Source: an uncultured Campylobacter sp. (GTDB lineage Bacteria; Campylobacterota; Campylobacteria; Campylobacterales; Campylobacteraceae). Taken from it: a stretch of DNA of 64,000 nucleotides. Shown piece by piece: positions 1 to 8,013 of this stretch. Position numbers and translations under genes: made by a program. Numbering within the stretch: the first letter of the stretch is position 1; each line of letters starts with the position of its first letter. The notes under the pieces are model-generated. The model saw only the letters and a list, made by a program, of their open reading frames with translations, made no database searches and was not told where the DNA came from. The DNA is taken from the NCBI RefSeq assembly GCF_938039245.1, contig NZ_CALHVN010000026.1:1-64000 (forward strand), read 5' to 3'.

Positions 1-405
1 GCTCCACGTCTCGCACTCCAGCCGCCCCACGAGGCGCGCGAGCTTTTCGCCGGCGATCGTTAGTGGCGTGGCGATGAGTAGCGTCGGACGCGTGCCAAAG
101 CTATCCGCAGCTAGCTTGACGGCGGGCTCCATGCCGATAACCGGCACGCTAAATGCGCCGCGAAGCTCCGAGATGGCCGCGCTCGTGGCGGTGTTGCAAG
201 CAACGACGATCGCCTCCGCGCCGCACGAGACCAAAAACCCGACCGCATCAAGGCTCAGGCGCACGATCTGGGCCCTACTTTTCGTGCCGTAGGGGACGTG
301 ATCCTCGTCGGCAAAATACAAAAACTCCGCCCCGCTAAACCGCACTAAAGCCTCGGCAAGCACGCTAAGCCCGCCGATACCCGAGTCAAAAAAAGCTATT
401 TTCAA
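1..405 (-). CDS. murI: Glutamate racemase MurI, 5' part (runs off the window)
   Basis: Converts L-glutamate to D-glutamate for peptidoglycan synthesis in the cytoplasm. The minus-strand reading frame opens with a TTG at 405-403 and reads KIAFFDSGIGGLSVL, the racemase N-terminus with its DSG loop. It continues through a VACNTATS motif near residues 67-74, which holds the first catalytic cysteine. The second catalytic cysteine lies beyond the window edge. A TTG five codons upstream is also in frame, but the family normally begins M-K-I-A/G-F-F-D, so the inner TTG is preferred. 135 codons are visible of about 260 expected. It is divergent from the GNAT gene. The family is clear; only the exact start is uncertain. 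Confidence 0.93.
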   Translation of the reverse strand, partial: MKIAFFDSGIGGLSVLAEALVRFSGAEFLYFADEDHVPYGTKSRAQIVRLSLDAVGFLVSCGAEAIVVACNTATSAAISELRGAFSVPVIGMEPAVKLAADSFGTRPTLLIATPLTIAGEKLARLVGRLECETWS

Positions 406-615
406 ATCTTTATCCAAGGTTAAATTTAAAAATAGATTATAACTCAAATTTGCGGCGATTTCGCCTTTGGGCGCAAATTTTGCTTTTTGCGGCGGATAGA
501 CTAGCACCTTTACGGCGCTAAAATTCAGACCTGCCTTTAGTTTAAATTTGGAGTCAAAGTTGCTATTTTTAATCAAATTTGGCGTAAAATCAGCTAAATT
601 TAAAAAGGACTTAAG

Positions 616-1263
616 ATGCAAGAAAATCCAGCCGACGCAAAATACGAAATATCGCGCGCCGCCAAGACCGATTTAGCCGCTATTGCGCACATTTATAACG
701 CGAGCGTTTTGGAGCGAAACGCCACGGCCGCGCTGCATCCGGTCGGCATAGAGGAGCGCGAAGCGTGGTTTGACGCGCACGAGGCGGCAAATCGCCAGGT
801 ATACGTGCTACGCGAGCTTTGCGAGGGAAATTTGACGAACAAAGACGACGAAACCCTAAAGTCTAATCGCGAGAGAAAATTTGGCTCAAACGGCGAAAAT
901 TTAGGTGCGCAAAAGACAGGCTCGCCAAACCAAAAAGGCGAAATCTTAGCTTGGGGTAGTTTGAGCGATTTTAATCCGAAAGAAGCTTACCGCATAACCA
1001 CCGAAATCAGCGTCTACGTCGCGCCCGAAGCTCGCGGCAAAGAACTGGGCGGACGGCTAGTAAATTTTATGCTTGAACGCGCGCCGGAATTCGGCGTCAA
1101 AAACGTCATCGCGCTGATATTTTCAAGCAACTCCGCTAGCTTAAATTTGTTCGCGAAATTCGGCTTTACGCGCTGGGGCGAACTACCCGAAGTCTGCGAT
1201 ATGGGCGGCAAACCGGAGAGCCTAACGATACTGGGTAAAAATTTAAGCTCCGACGCCGAATAA
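616..1263 (+). CDS. GNAT-family N-acetyltransferase (phosphinothricin acetyltransferase-like)
   Basis: Predicted acetyl-CoA-dependent N-acetyltransferase of 215 aa. The start region reads ISRAAKTDLAAIAHIYNASV, typical of the Pat/Bar-like branch. The acetyl-CoA pyrophosphate loop is seen as VAPEARGKELGGRL at about residues 135-148, followed by the NSASLNLFAKFGFTRWGEL motif. An unusual hydrophilic insertion at about residues 68-112, rich in N, K, E and G, separates beta-strands 2 and 3 and makes the protein longer than the usual 170-180 aa. AAGGA lies just upstream of the ATG. The natural substrate cannot be told from sequence; methionine derivatives or phosphinothricin are typical for the family. 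Confidence 0.85.
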   Translation: MQENPADAKYEISRAAKTDLAAIAHIYNASVLERNATAALHPVGIEEREAWFDAHEAANRQVYVLRELCEGNLTNKDDETLKSNRERKFGSNGENLGAQKTGSPNQKGEILAWGSLSDFNPKEAYRITTEISVYVAPEARGKELGGRLVNFMLERAPEFGVKNVIALIFSSNSASLNLFAKFGFTRWGELPEVCDMGGKPESLTILGKNLSSDAE

Positions 1264-1313
1264 TTTTCATCGTCTGTTAAAAATTCGCGGTAAATTTAAT
1301 CGATTTTTTAGTA

Positions 1314-1330
1314 GGGGGGGGGGATAAAAT
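1314..1330 (+). promoter_or_regulatory. G10 homopolymer abutting a -10 box: likely phase-variable promoter
   Basis: Ten consecutive G residues occupy 1314-1323, directly followed by A and the hexamer TAAAAT (1325-1330), a good sigma-70 -10 box, 28 bp before the Sel1-gene start. T-rich sequence at 1301-1310 sits where a -35 element would be. A change in tract length would change the -35/-10 spacing. Phase variation through poly-G tracts is well known in Campylobacter, usually inside coding regions. The promoter reading here is inference. Confidence 0.55.
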
Positions 1331-1358
1331 TAAGGAACTTATTTTAAAAGGATACGGG

Positions 1359-2033
1359 ATGAAAAAAACATTATTCGCGTTAGCGTTTACGGCTTATTTT
1401 GCGTTTGGCTCGTCTGAACTCGAAATACTGGAGAAAGAATGCAATGACGGCAATATGGAGTCTTGTCTTAAAGCCGCTTTTCAATACGAAGACGACGACA
1501 AAAAACTCAAACTAGTTAAAAAAGCTTGCGATGGCGGAAACAAACTCGGTTGCCTTACAATGTCTGGCATAATGATGCAAAAAGACACTAAAAAAGGTAT
1601 AGAATACCTAGAAAAGAGATGCGATGCCGGAGAATCTACCGATTGCGGATTACTAGGAACCATGTATAGCGACGGAGAAGTAGTCGAAAAAGATATATCA
1701 AAGTCGGCAATCTATCATGACAAGGCTTGTAACCTAGGAGAAGGATTATCTTGTGCTATGTTGGCGGAGAGATATAGCAAAGGAGACGGCGTCAAAATGG
1801 ATGCAACAAAAGCGGCGATTTATTATAAAAAAGGTTGCGATTTGGTAGGAGAGTTATTGGGTTGCTATAACTTTGCGATTTTTAATCATTATGTCGAAAA
1901 AGACAAAAATAAAGCCGCAAAGTATTATAAAAAAGCTTGCGATTCCGGCAAAGATAGTCCTTTCATTAATCTATCGCCGGAATTTAAAGAAACTTGGCAA
2001 AAATCCTGCGATATGTATGAGCTTTTAAAATAA
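1359..2033 (+). CDS. Secreted Sel1-repeat (Hcp-like) protein
   Basis: Protein of 224 aa with an N-terminal signal peptide (MKKTLFALAFTAYFAFGSS). It is followed by about five cysteine-bearing Sel1/TPR-like repeats of roughly 36 aa, each with an A-C-D-G-G or A-C-N-L-G turn and a second Cys about eight residues on. This pattern is that of the Helicobacter cysteine-rich proteins, where each repeat has an internal disulfide; the protein is therefore expected in the periplasm or secreted. AAAGGAT precedes the ATG. The gene is visibly more AT-rich than its neighbours. It stands alone, with a hairpin behind it. The ligand or role is unknown; some Hcp proteins bind penicillin or act on host cells. Confidence 0.85.
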   Translation: MKKTLFALAFTAYFAFGSSELEILEKECNDGNMESCLKAAFQYEDDDKKLKLVKKACDGGNKLGCLTMSGIMMQKDTKKGIEYLEKRCDAGESTDCGLLGTMYSDGEVVEKDISKSAIYHDKACNLGEGLSCAMLAERYSKGDGVKMDATKAAIYYKKGCDLVGELLGCYNFAIFNHYVEKDKNKAAKYYKKACDSGKDSPFINLSPEFKETWQKSCDMYELLK

Positions 2034-2038
2034 TGCGT

Positions 2039-2072
2039 CGAGCCGTAGGTCGATAAAATCGACTATGGCTCG
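2039..2072. terminator. Hairpin between convergent sel1-like gene and mqo
   Basis: An inverted repeat begins CGAGCC and ends GGCTCG, with inner GTCGAT/ATCGAC arms, a two-base loop and one bulge. Moderately T-rich sequence follows on the plus strand. It sits between two convergent genes and could act in both directions. Confidence 0.6.
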
Positions 2073-2096
2073 CCTTATTGTATTTATAAATTTAGG

Positions 2097-3452
2097 CTAA
2101 TCCAAAAGCTCGGCCGCAAATTTATCTTCGTTAAATTTCCTTCCCAAAAAGGCACAAACCTCGCGCGCATCGCGAAGCGCGTTAGCCATGCAGCTAGTAG
2201 CTCCAGGGCTTGGCGTCATGTTAAAGCTAATGCCCTCGCCGGTGTTTATGCCCGCTTCTCCCAGCATCAAACGCCCGCTTGATTTATCCAGCACCTGCGG
2301 GCGCACTCCGCCGAAATTTCGCGCGTATCTCACGTCTTCGTAGGCTAGCGAAGGTACTATTTTTCGCGCCGCTTTGACAAATAGGCGGCGATTTATATAG
2401 GGGATTTCGTAGGCGAAATTTTTAAATAGATAATTTCTAATCTCCCTATCGCAAAGTAGCTCAAACATCGACCTGGCCACTCTGCCGTCAAACCTCAGCG
2501 TCTTTAAAAAGTCCCAAAATGTCGCGCTTCCGCGGTATCGCTCGAGCTTTGGCATCATTAGCGCGGTGGGGCCAAACCTCGTGCGCCCGTCCGCTAGGAT
2601 ATCGGCGTCGCCGTGTAGCGCGGCAAAGGGCAGCTTTGGGTTTTGTACCATATAGACCTTACCCTTTAGTAGGCGTTTGTTGCTCATATAAAAGCTCCCC
2701 GCGACGGGCAAACAGCTGTAATCAAGCCCATAACCCATCTTGTGCGCCAAAAACAGCGAATGCGCGCCCGCATCGACTACGACGTAGTTCGCGCTAAATT
2801 CGCGCCCGTCTTTAGCCGTGAGGCAAAAGCTATCGCTAGCGCGGACTATCCGCTCTATCTCGCAGCTTAAAAACACCTCTGCGTCGCGGTTTTCCTTAGA
2901 TGCGGCGTCGCAGGCGTTTTTTACGAAGCTCTTAGCCGCGCGCCCGAAATCAATCGTCGTGTATTCGCCGCTTTGCACACCCATCGCCACGATCTCTTCG
3001 CTTCTGTCGCCGCTTTTGTCGGCGTTTAAAACGACGTTTGGCTCAAGGCTTTTTAGCTCGTTTTTCTCAAAAAGCCGCAGATACGGATAAATTTCGCGAA
3101 ATTTGCTAAATCTCTCGCGCAAGGCCGCGCTCTCCTCCTCGCCTACGCCTAGAACCATCTTTTGGTGCGAGAACATAAACTCGTCCGCGTAGCCGTGCAT
3201 CAGCGCGTATTTTACGACCATGCGCGCCGCGACGCTTACTTTTTTGGCTTTTTCAAAATCGTAGTTCGTTTCTATATCGCCGCAGTGGATCGTCTGCGAG
3301 TTGCACTCTCCGCGCGAATTTAGCGTCGCTAAGTCTTCGTATTTTTCAAAAAGCGCGAGGCTTTTTACGTCCGCGTAGCGCGCGAGCTGATAAAATAGTG
3401 CGCAGCCAGAGATCCCGCCTCCGACGACGGCTACTTCGTAATGTCTTTTCAT
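2097..3452 (-). CDS. mqo: Malate:quinone oxidoreductase
   Basis: FAD-dependent, membrane-associated enzyme that oxidises malate to oxaloacetate and passes electrons to menaquinone in the TCA cycle. The 451-aa product starts MKRHYEVAVVGGGISG, with the Rossmann GxGxxG motif at about residues 11-16, and keeps the NSQTIHCGDIETNY stretch typical of epsilonproteobacterial Mqo. The open frame extends 41 codons further upstream, but ATG 3452 has a good GGAG ribosome site and the extension has no homology-like content. The C-terminus carries the FAD-domain GEAGINTGEGISFNMTPSPG segment. It is a single gene, convergent with the Sel1 gene. An L-2-hydroxyglutarate oxidase-like role is the main alternative. 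Confidence 0.85.
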   Translation of the reverse strand: MKRHYEVAVVGGGISGCALFYQLARYADVKSLALFEKYEDLATLNSRGECNSQTIHCGDIETNYDFEKAKKVSVAARMVVKYALMHGYADEFMFSHQKMVLGVGEEESAALRERFSKFREIYPYLRLFEKNELKSLEPNVVLNADKSGDRSEEIVAMGVQSGEYTTIDFGRAAKSFVKNACDAASKENRDAEVFLSCEIERIVRASDSFCLTAKDGREFSANYVVVDAGAHSLFLAHKMGYGLDYSCLPVAGSFYMSNKRLLKGKVYMVQNPKLPFAALHGDADILADGRTRFGPTALMMPKLERYRGSATFWDFLKTLRFDGRVARSMFELLCDREIRNYLFKNFAYEIPYINRRLFVKAARKIVPSLAYEDVRYARNFGGVRPQVLDKSSGRLMLGEAGINTGEGISFNMTPSPGATSCMANALRDAREVCAFLGRKFNEDKFAAELLD

Positions 3453-3586
3453 AAAAGCTCCGTAAATTTTTGGCGTATTTTGCCTAAAAATGCTTAAATT
3501 TGATTGAGTTTGGCGGGTTTTGAAAAAAGCGTCGGCACGGCTAGCGGCGGCAAATTTAAAAGCTAAATTCGCCACCTAAATTTAGG

Positions 3587-5692
3587 CTATTTTGCGCCAT
3601 TTTGCGCTTTAAACTCCGCCAAAAGCTCCTCGTCGCATTTCGGACAGTATTCGTGCTCGCCGCTGATGTAGCCGTGCTTGGCGCAGACGCTAAAGACCGG
3701 CGTTATCGTGATGTAGGGCAGCTTGTAGTTGTTTATCACTCCGCGCACGAGATCCTTGCAGGCCGCAGCCGAGCTGATGCGCTCCTTCATATACAGGTGC
3801 AGCACCGTGCCGCCCGTGTAGGAGCTTTGCAATTCGTCTTGTAGATCGAGCGCCTCGAACGCGTCGTCGGTGAAATTTGCCGGCAGCTGCGTGGAGTTGG
3901 TGTAGTAGATATTTTCGCCAAAACCGGCCTGGATGATGTCCGGATAGCGCTTTTTGTCCTCTTTGGCAAAGCGATACGTAGTGCCCTCGGCAGGCGTAGC
4001 TTCGAGGTTATAAAGGTTGCCTGTGCTCTCTTGAAACTCGCGAATTTTACCGCGTAAAAACTCTATCATCTCGATCGCAAACTCTCGCCCAAAATCGGTC
4101 GCGATATTTTCCTTGTCGCTTGTAAAATTTCGCAAAAGCTCGTTCATGCCGTTGATGCCGATGGTGCTAAAGTGGTTGTTAAAGTGCTTTAGATAGCGCG
4201 CGGTGTACGGATATAGGCCGCGCTCGTACATCTCCTGGATAAAGGCGCGCTTTTTTTCGAGCGTGGATTTGGCTAAATTTAGCAGATACTCAAGGCGCGT
4301 GTAGAGTCCCTTTTTATCGCCTTTATATAGGTAGCCTAGGCGAGCCAAATTTAGCGTCACGACGCCGATACTGCCGGTCATCTCCGCACTGCCAAACAGC
4401 CCTCCGCCGCGCTTTAGCAGCTCGCGCAAATCAAGCTGCAAGCGGCAGCACATCGAGCGCACGTGGCCGGGCTTGTAGGCCTTTTCGTTTGCGACGCGGT
4501 TACCGTTTTCATCGACCGTATACTGGCTGCCGACGAAATTTTGAAAATAGCTCGAGCCCATTTTCGCCGTATTTTCAAAAAGAACCTTCGCCACCTCGCT
4601 GTCCCAGTCGAAATCCTCGGTGATATTTACGGTAGGGATCGGGAAAGTAAATGGCTGCGAGCACTTGTCGCCCTCGGTCATAATCTCGTAAAACGCCTTG
4701 TCGATGCGGTTCATCTCGGGCTCAAAGGCGCGGTAGGTCATATCGGTTAGCTTGTTAAAACCGCGCTTAGCGGCCTCCTGCGCTAGCTGGGCATCCTCTA
4801 GATCGCTAAATATATGCCTATCCTCGCGCGTAGGTATCTGATCGCGCAGATCGGACGGGCAGGTGATGTCGATCGTCACGTTGGTAAACGGACTCTGGCC
4901 CCAGCGAGCCGGTACGTTTAGGTTAAAAATAAAGCTCGTTATCGCCTTTTTGATCTCTTTGTCGCTTAGCTTGTCGCGGAAAACGTAAGGCGCTAGATAG
5001 GTGTCAAAGCTGCTAAACGCCTGCGCGCCCGCCCACTCGCTTTGTAAAATTCCTAGGAAATTTGCCATCTGATAAAGCGCTTCTCGGAAGTGCTTAGGCG
5101 CCTTGCTCTCGACCCTTCCGCGCACGCCGTTAAAGCCCTCGTTTAAAAGCGCTCTTAGACTCCAGCCCGCGCAGTAGCCCGTGAGGCAGTCAAGATCGTG
5201 GATGTGATAGTCGCCGTTTCGGTGTGCGAGACCCTCTTCTTTGCTATACACCTTATCTAGCCAGTAGTTAGCGATGACCTTGCCTGCGGTGTTGTTGATG
5301 AGGCCGGCGTTTGAGTAGCTGGTGTTTGAGTTGGCGAGAATTCGCCAGTCGGTACCGTTGATGTACTCGCTGATGGTTTGGGTGGAGTTGATGTAGGTGG
5401 TGTCTTCGTTTAGTCCTAAAATTTGCTCGCGCTGAAGCTTGTGCGTGTGGCGGTAGAGCATAAAGCTCTTCATCACGTCAAAGTGTCCCGCGTTAAAAAG
5501 CGCCTTTTCGATGTAGTCTTGCACGTCCTCGACGCTCAAAACTTCGCTGTCAAACACGTGCCCCATCACGTCTAAAAAGACATTGTCGTCATACTCTTTA
5601 GACTCGCTTTCAAAGGCTTTTTTGATCGCGTCTTGGATTTTATACGGGAGATATTCTTGCTTCGTGCCGTCGCGTTTTAGGATAAATTTCAT
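3587..5692 (-). CDS. nrdD: Anaerobic (class III) ribonucleoside-triphosphate reductase without glycyl-radical tail
   Basis: Reduces NTPs to dNTPs under anoxia using a glycyl radical installed by NrdG. The 701-aa product starts MKFILKRDGTKQEYLPYKI, an ATP-cone domain (about residues 1-90). A 31-codon upstream extension is rejected because AAGGAA precedes ATG 5692. The catalytic core includes NGDYHIHDLDCLTGYCAGWS, the cysteine pair in RSMCCRLQLD, and NSTQLP. The C-terminus has C670, C683 and C686 of the zinc site, then stops at AEFKAQNGAK. The RVxGY-type glycyl-radical motif that normally follows is absent, and no other frame downstream supplies it. No nrdG is nearby. See the findings. Confidence 0.88.
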   Translation of the reverse strand: MKFILKRDGTKQEYLPYKIQDAIKKAFESESKEYDDNVFLDVMGHVFDSEVLSVEDVQDYIEKALFNAGHFDVMKSFMLYRHTHKLQREQILGLNEDTTYINSTQTISEYINGTDWRILANSNTSYSNAGLINNTAGKVIANYWLDKVYSKEEGLAHRNGDYHIHDLDCLTGYCAGWSLRALLNEGFNGVRGRVESKAPKHFREALYQMANFLGILQSEWAGAQAFSSFDTYLAPYVFRDKLSDKEIKKAITSFIFNLNVPARWGQSPFTNVTIDITCPSDLRDQIPTREDRHIFSDLEDAQLAQEAAKRGFNKLTDMTYRAFEPEMNRIDKAFYEIMTEGDKCSQPFTFPIPTVNITEDFDWDSEVAKVLFENTAKMGSSYFQNFVGSQYTVDENGNRVANEKAYKPGHVRSMCCRLQLDLRELLKRGGGLFGSAEMTGSIGVVTLNLARLGYLYKGDKKGLYTRLEYLLNLAKSTLEKKRAFIQEMYERGLYPYTARYLKHFNNHFSTIGINGMNELLRNFTSDKENIATDFGREFAIEMIEFLRGKIREFQESTGNLYNLEATPAEGTTYRFAKEDKKRYPDIIQAGFGENIYYTNSTQLPANFTDDAFEALDLQDELQSSYTGGTVLHLYMKERISSAAACKDLVRGVINNYKLPYITITPVFSVCAKHGYISGEHEYCPKCDEELLAEFKAQNGAK

Positions 5693-5881
5693 TTCGTTCC
5701 TTACGTTAAATTTTGATGATAAATTTGACGAAAGTATAGGCAAAGTTGGCTTAAATTTAGTAACCAAAATTTGCTCACGGGGCATTTTGAAAATGTCATT
5801 TTTTAGTTTTTTATTGTGTTTATAGAGCGTATTTTAGGGAAATGTGCTATATAGAACTTAAAATTTAGCTTTTATACTATA

Positions 5882-5896
5882 TGACAATTATTATCA
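5882..5896. promoter_or_regulatory. Fur-box-like palindrome
   Basis: TGACAATTATTATCA is a 7-1-7 palindrome matching 14 of 15 positions of the classic Fur consensus TGATAATnATTATCA; the flanking A and T extend the symmetry by one pair. It lies 190 bp upstream of nrdD (minus strand) and about 33 bp upstream of a plus-strand TAGAAT -10 box at 5930-5935. Either side could be the target. That an iron regulator binds here is inferred. Confidence 0.5.
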
Positions 5897-5939
5897 TAGT
5901 TTACTGTTGTAGATATGACTTTAATAAGGTAGAATTTAA

Positions 5940-6068
5940 AGAATAAGGCCGTAACTTTTAAATAAATAATTTCAAATCCCAAAGGGAAACCTTTCGTAAA
6001 TAGTGCTTTGCTTTACAACGAAGGCGGAAGTAAAACAAAATGTATACTGTGCATTTTGTTTATATTTT
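5940..6068 (+). ncRNA. Possible small RNA or attenuated leader upstream of cas8b
   Basis: A plus-strand -10 box (TAGAAT, 5930-5935) is followed by an imperfect stem-loop at 5990-6024 (CCTTTCG...CGAAGG with inner TAAA/TTTA arms). Then comes a 10-bp perfect stem at 6033-6061 running into a T-rich run. No ORF of useful size lies inside. The layout resembles a roughly 125-nt transcript with its own terminator. It could equally be the 5' leader of the cas operon with an attenuator. No known RNA family is recognised, so this is a structural proposal only. Confidence 0.25.
6033..6068 (+). terminator. Intrinsic-terminator-like hairpin in the cas leader
   Basis: AAACAAAATG pairs perfectly with CATTTTGTTT across a nine-base loop, followed by ATATTTTTT. 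The stem has little GC, which weakens it as a terminator and leaves a regulatory palindrome as an alternative. The rest of the intergenic stretch 6069-6202 is AT-rich and shows no gene or CRISPR repeat. Confidence 0.45.
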
Positions 6069-6202
6069 TTGATTCTAATATTAAAATATTTGATTTAGAT
6101 CTAAAACAAATTTAGCTAAGTATTTATTAATAAAATAATTTTAGAAATGCTTAAGTAAAATATTTATAAAATTAAATGAAATATTCAAGGTAAAGATAAA
6201 AT

Positions 6203-7594
6203 ATGGGATTAGTTCATAAACTATATAATGTCGGCAGCCTACTGAGCGACGATAGTATTATAGCTATGATTAAAAGCTCTAATTTTAAGGACAGCGATCA
6301 TAAAACCTTAGTTGTTGATTTTAAAATTGAAAATGGAAAGCTTATTGGCCATCCTGAAATATCTATATATTCCCTAGATAATATAAAAACGTTTTTTACG
6401 AAAAAGATAGGCGGCACGAGCAATTCATACTATCTATATCCAAATTTTGAGTATCAAGGCGAAAAAGACCTATACAAGAAATTTAAAGCCATCTCCCATA
6501 CGCTGCAAAATTCGGCTATGATCTACGCAAACGACGACAATAAGCGTATTGCCGCCTTGGTATTTGAGTACATTAAAAACTATGAAAATGACGAGCTTGA
6601 GCTAAAGAATTTTAAGCAGGATGATTATTTTTTAGTTTTACTTATAAACGGCAAGAGTTTTTTTGAGCTTATGCCTGAAATTTTGCAAAACTATCTTAAC
6701 GAATTTGTTCGCCCTCACATTAAAAATAGTAAAAACGAGCCGCTACTAAAAGAGCTAGCAGATGTCGTCACGAAAGAGAAAATAGCCTGCGGATACAATC
6801 CTGATATTAAATTTTTCACCATGGATAATTATGATGATAGCTACGGCATACAGCAGATAAACAAACTACCCATGTCGCTAGAAAGCGCAAAGACGATAAA
6901 AAAGGGTTGGATGTTTGCGATAAATAACTTAAAATTTTACTACAAAGGCCTAGAATACATAATCATCCCTTCTATGGCAAATTTCGATGCTAAAATTTTC
7001 AAAGGATTAATAAGCTTTCTTAAAAATGCAAAAAATATGCAAGAAGAATCCGAAAGAGAAGAGAGCTTTATGAGAAGATTGCGAAAGCAAATCGAAAATT
7101 ACGACCAAATAAATAGCTTTACTCTTGATATTTTATTTGCCGAGGTTGATCAGACAAATTTATCCGTTAAGATATTTTCTACGCTTGAAGACGTTTTGCC
7201 AAGCAGGATAGCAAAGGTCGTAAAACTAATGCAAGAGCGTCATATTACCGACTCTTCAAAGCAAATTCAAGATACAGATGATGATATCAAATTTACCTAT
7301 CTCAAAGATTATTTTGGCGTTCTTGAAAAATATGCCGTTGCCACAAGGGTCAAAGGCCTTGATAATAAAATCATGCAAGAGAAAATTTTTTTAGCAAAGT
7401 TGTTGCTTGGATACGCAAAGATAAAATATATCGAGCTTTTGAAACGATTTGAACATTTTAGGGAATTTGATGCCCAAAATAAGAAAAAAATAAAAGACGG
7501 CGTCAAAAACTGGATAGCCTTTCCTGAAAATATCGTCGAAAATGAAAATAAAATTTTAGGATTTTTACAAGAGATAAACGCGATAAGGATGTGA
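6203..7594 (+). CDS. cas8b: Cas8b-like large subunit of type I-B Cascade (short form)
   Basis: First gene of the cas operon, 463 aa, with divergent sequence. It is assigned as Cas8b/Csh1 from its position directly before cas7-cas5-cas3, its size, and the Cas8b-like GCNP/GYNPD-type middle (ACGYNPDIKFFTMDNYDDSYG around residues 195-215). In type I-B the large subunit recognises the PAM and seats the R-loop. Most Cas8b proteins are 550-650 aa and include a C-terminal helical small-subunit segment; here that segment is a separate gene immediately downstream. AAGG sits 10 bases before the ATG. The gene is clearly AT-rich compared with the chromosome around it. No zinc-finger motif is seen. Confidence 0.72.
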   Translation: MGLVHKLYNVGSLLSDDSIIAMIKSSNFKDSDHKTLVVDFKIENGKLIGHPEISIYSLDNIKTFFTKKIGGTSNSYYLYPNFEYQGEKDLYKKFKAISHTLQNSAMIYANDDNKRIAALVFEYIKNYENDELELKNFKQDDYFLVLLINGKSFFELMPEILQNYLNEFVRPHIKNSKNEPLLKELADVVTKEKIACGYNPDIKFFTMDNYDDSYGIQQINKLPMSLESAKTIKKGWMFAINNLKFYYKGLEYIIIPSMANFDAKIFKGLISFLKNAKNMQEESEREESFMRRLRKQIENYDQINSFTLDILFAEVDQTNLSVKIFSTLEDVLPSRIAKVVKLMQERHITDSSKQIQDTDDDIKFTYLKDYFGVLEKYAVATRVKGLDNKIMQEKIFLAKLLLGYAKIKYIELLKRFEHFREFDAQNKKKIKDGVKNWIAFPENIVENENKILGFLQEINAIRM

Positions 7595-7596
7595 TT

Positions 7597-8013
7597 ATGA
7601 AGCTTTTTTCTGATTATTTTGAGGAGCTATTAGAAAAACAGTCCGATTATTTTAAAGATGATCTAATCAAAGGTGCTTATTTGATAGGCGCTTATTCAAA
7701 GAGTATTATAAATAGTTCTTTTACATCAGAAGTTTCTAAAGAAAATAAGACGTTTGAAAAGTGGCTTTCAAATCAAAAAATAATAGCGCCGAATTTAAAG
7801 AAAATTTTTAATAAAGCAAATGAATTTGAAAGAAAACTAAAGCTAGGCAGCGCGACAAATAGCGATCTGTCGCAGCTGATAACTACGCATTTTTGCAATG
7901 AAAAAGGTAAGAGCGTTTCTCGCTATGAAATTTCATTTGCATTTATACGAGGCATGAACGACTACGTTAAATTTAAAAAAGATAATCAACAATCAGGAGA
8001 AAATAATGAGTGA
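7597..8013 (+). CDS. cas11: Stand-alone Cascade small subunit (Cas11b-like)
   Basis: Protein of 138 aa, mostly alpha-helical. It contains GAYLIGAYSKSIINS near residues 22-36 and a C-terminal VSRYEISFAFIRGMNDYVKF. These two segments resemble the start and end of the C-terminal helical domain of full-length Cas8b proteins (a FLLGxLxG-like and an EISFYFxLG-like motif). I infer that the usual fusion or internally translated Cas11b is here an independent ORF. ATG 7597 is favoured over GTG 7591 because AAGG lies eight bases before it. The preceding stop TGA (7592-7594) is three bases upstream, and the 3' end overlaps cas7 by 8 bp, so it is translationally coupled on both sides. Confidence 0.65.
   Translation: MKLFSDYFEELLEKQSDYFKDDLIKGAYLIGAYSKSIINSSFTSEVSKENKTFEKWLSNQKIIAPNLKKIFNKANEFERKLKLGSATNSDLSQLITTHFCNEKGKSVSRYEISFAFIRGMNDYVKFKKDNQQSGENNE

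Noticed and set aside
68..338. Plus-strand ORFs within the first 340 bp
   Set aside because: They are antisense shadows of murI.
3541..3600. Frameshift or readthrough extension of nrdD carrying the glycyl-radical loop
   Set aside because: All three downstream frames were read; none contains an RVxGY-like motif before a stop.
5786..6202. cas6 remnant upstream of cas8b
   Set aside because: The region has no coding-like frame on either strand and no glycine-rich Cas6 C-terminal motif.
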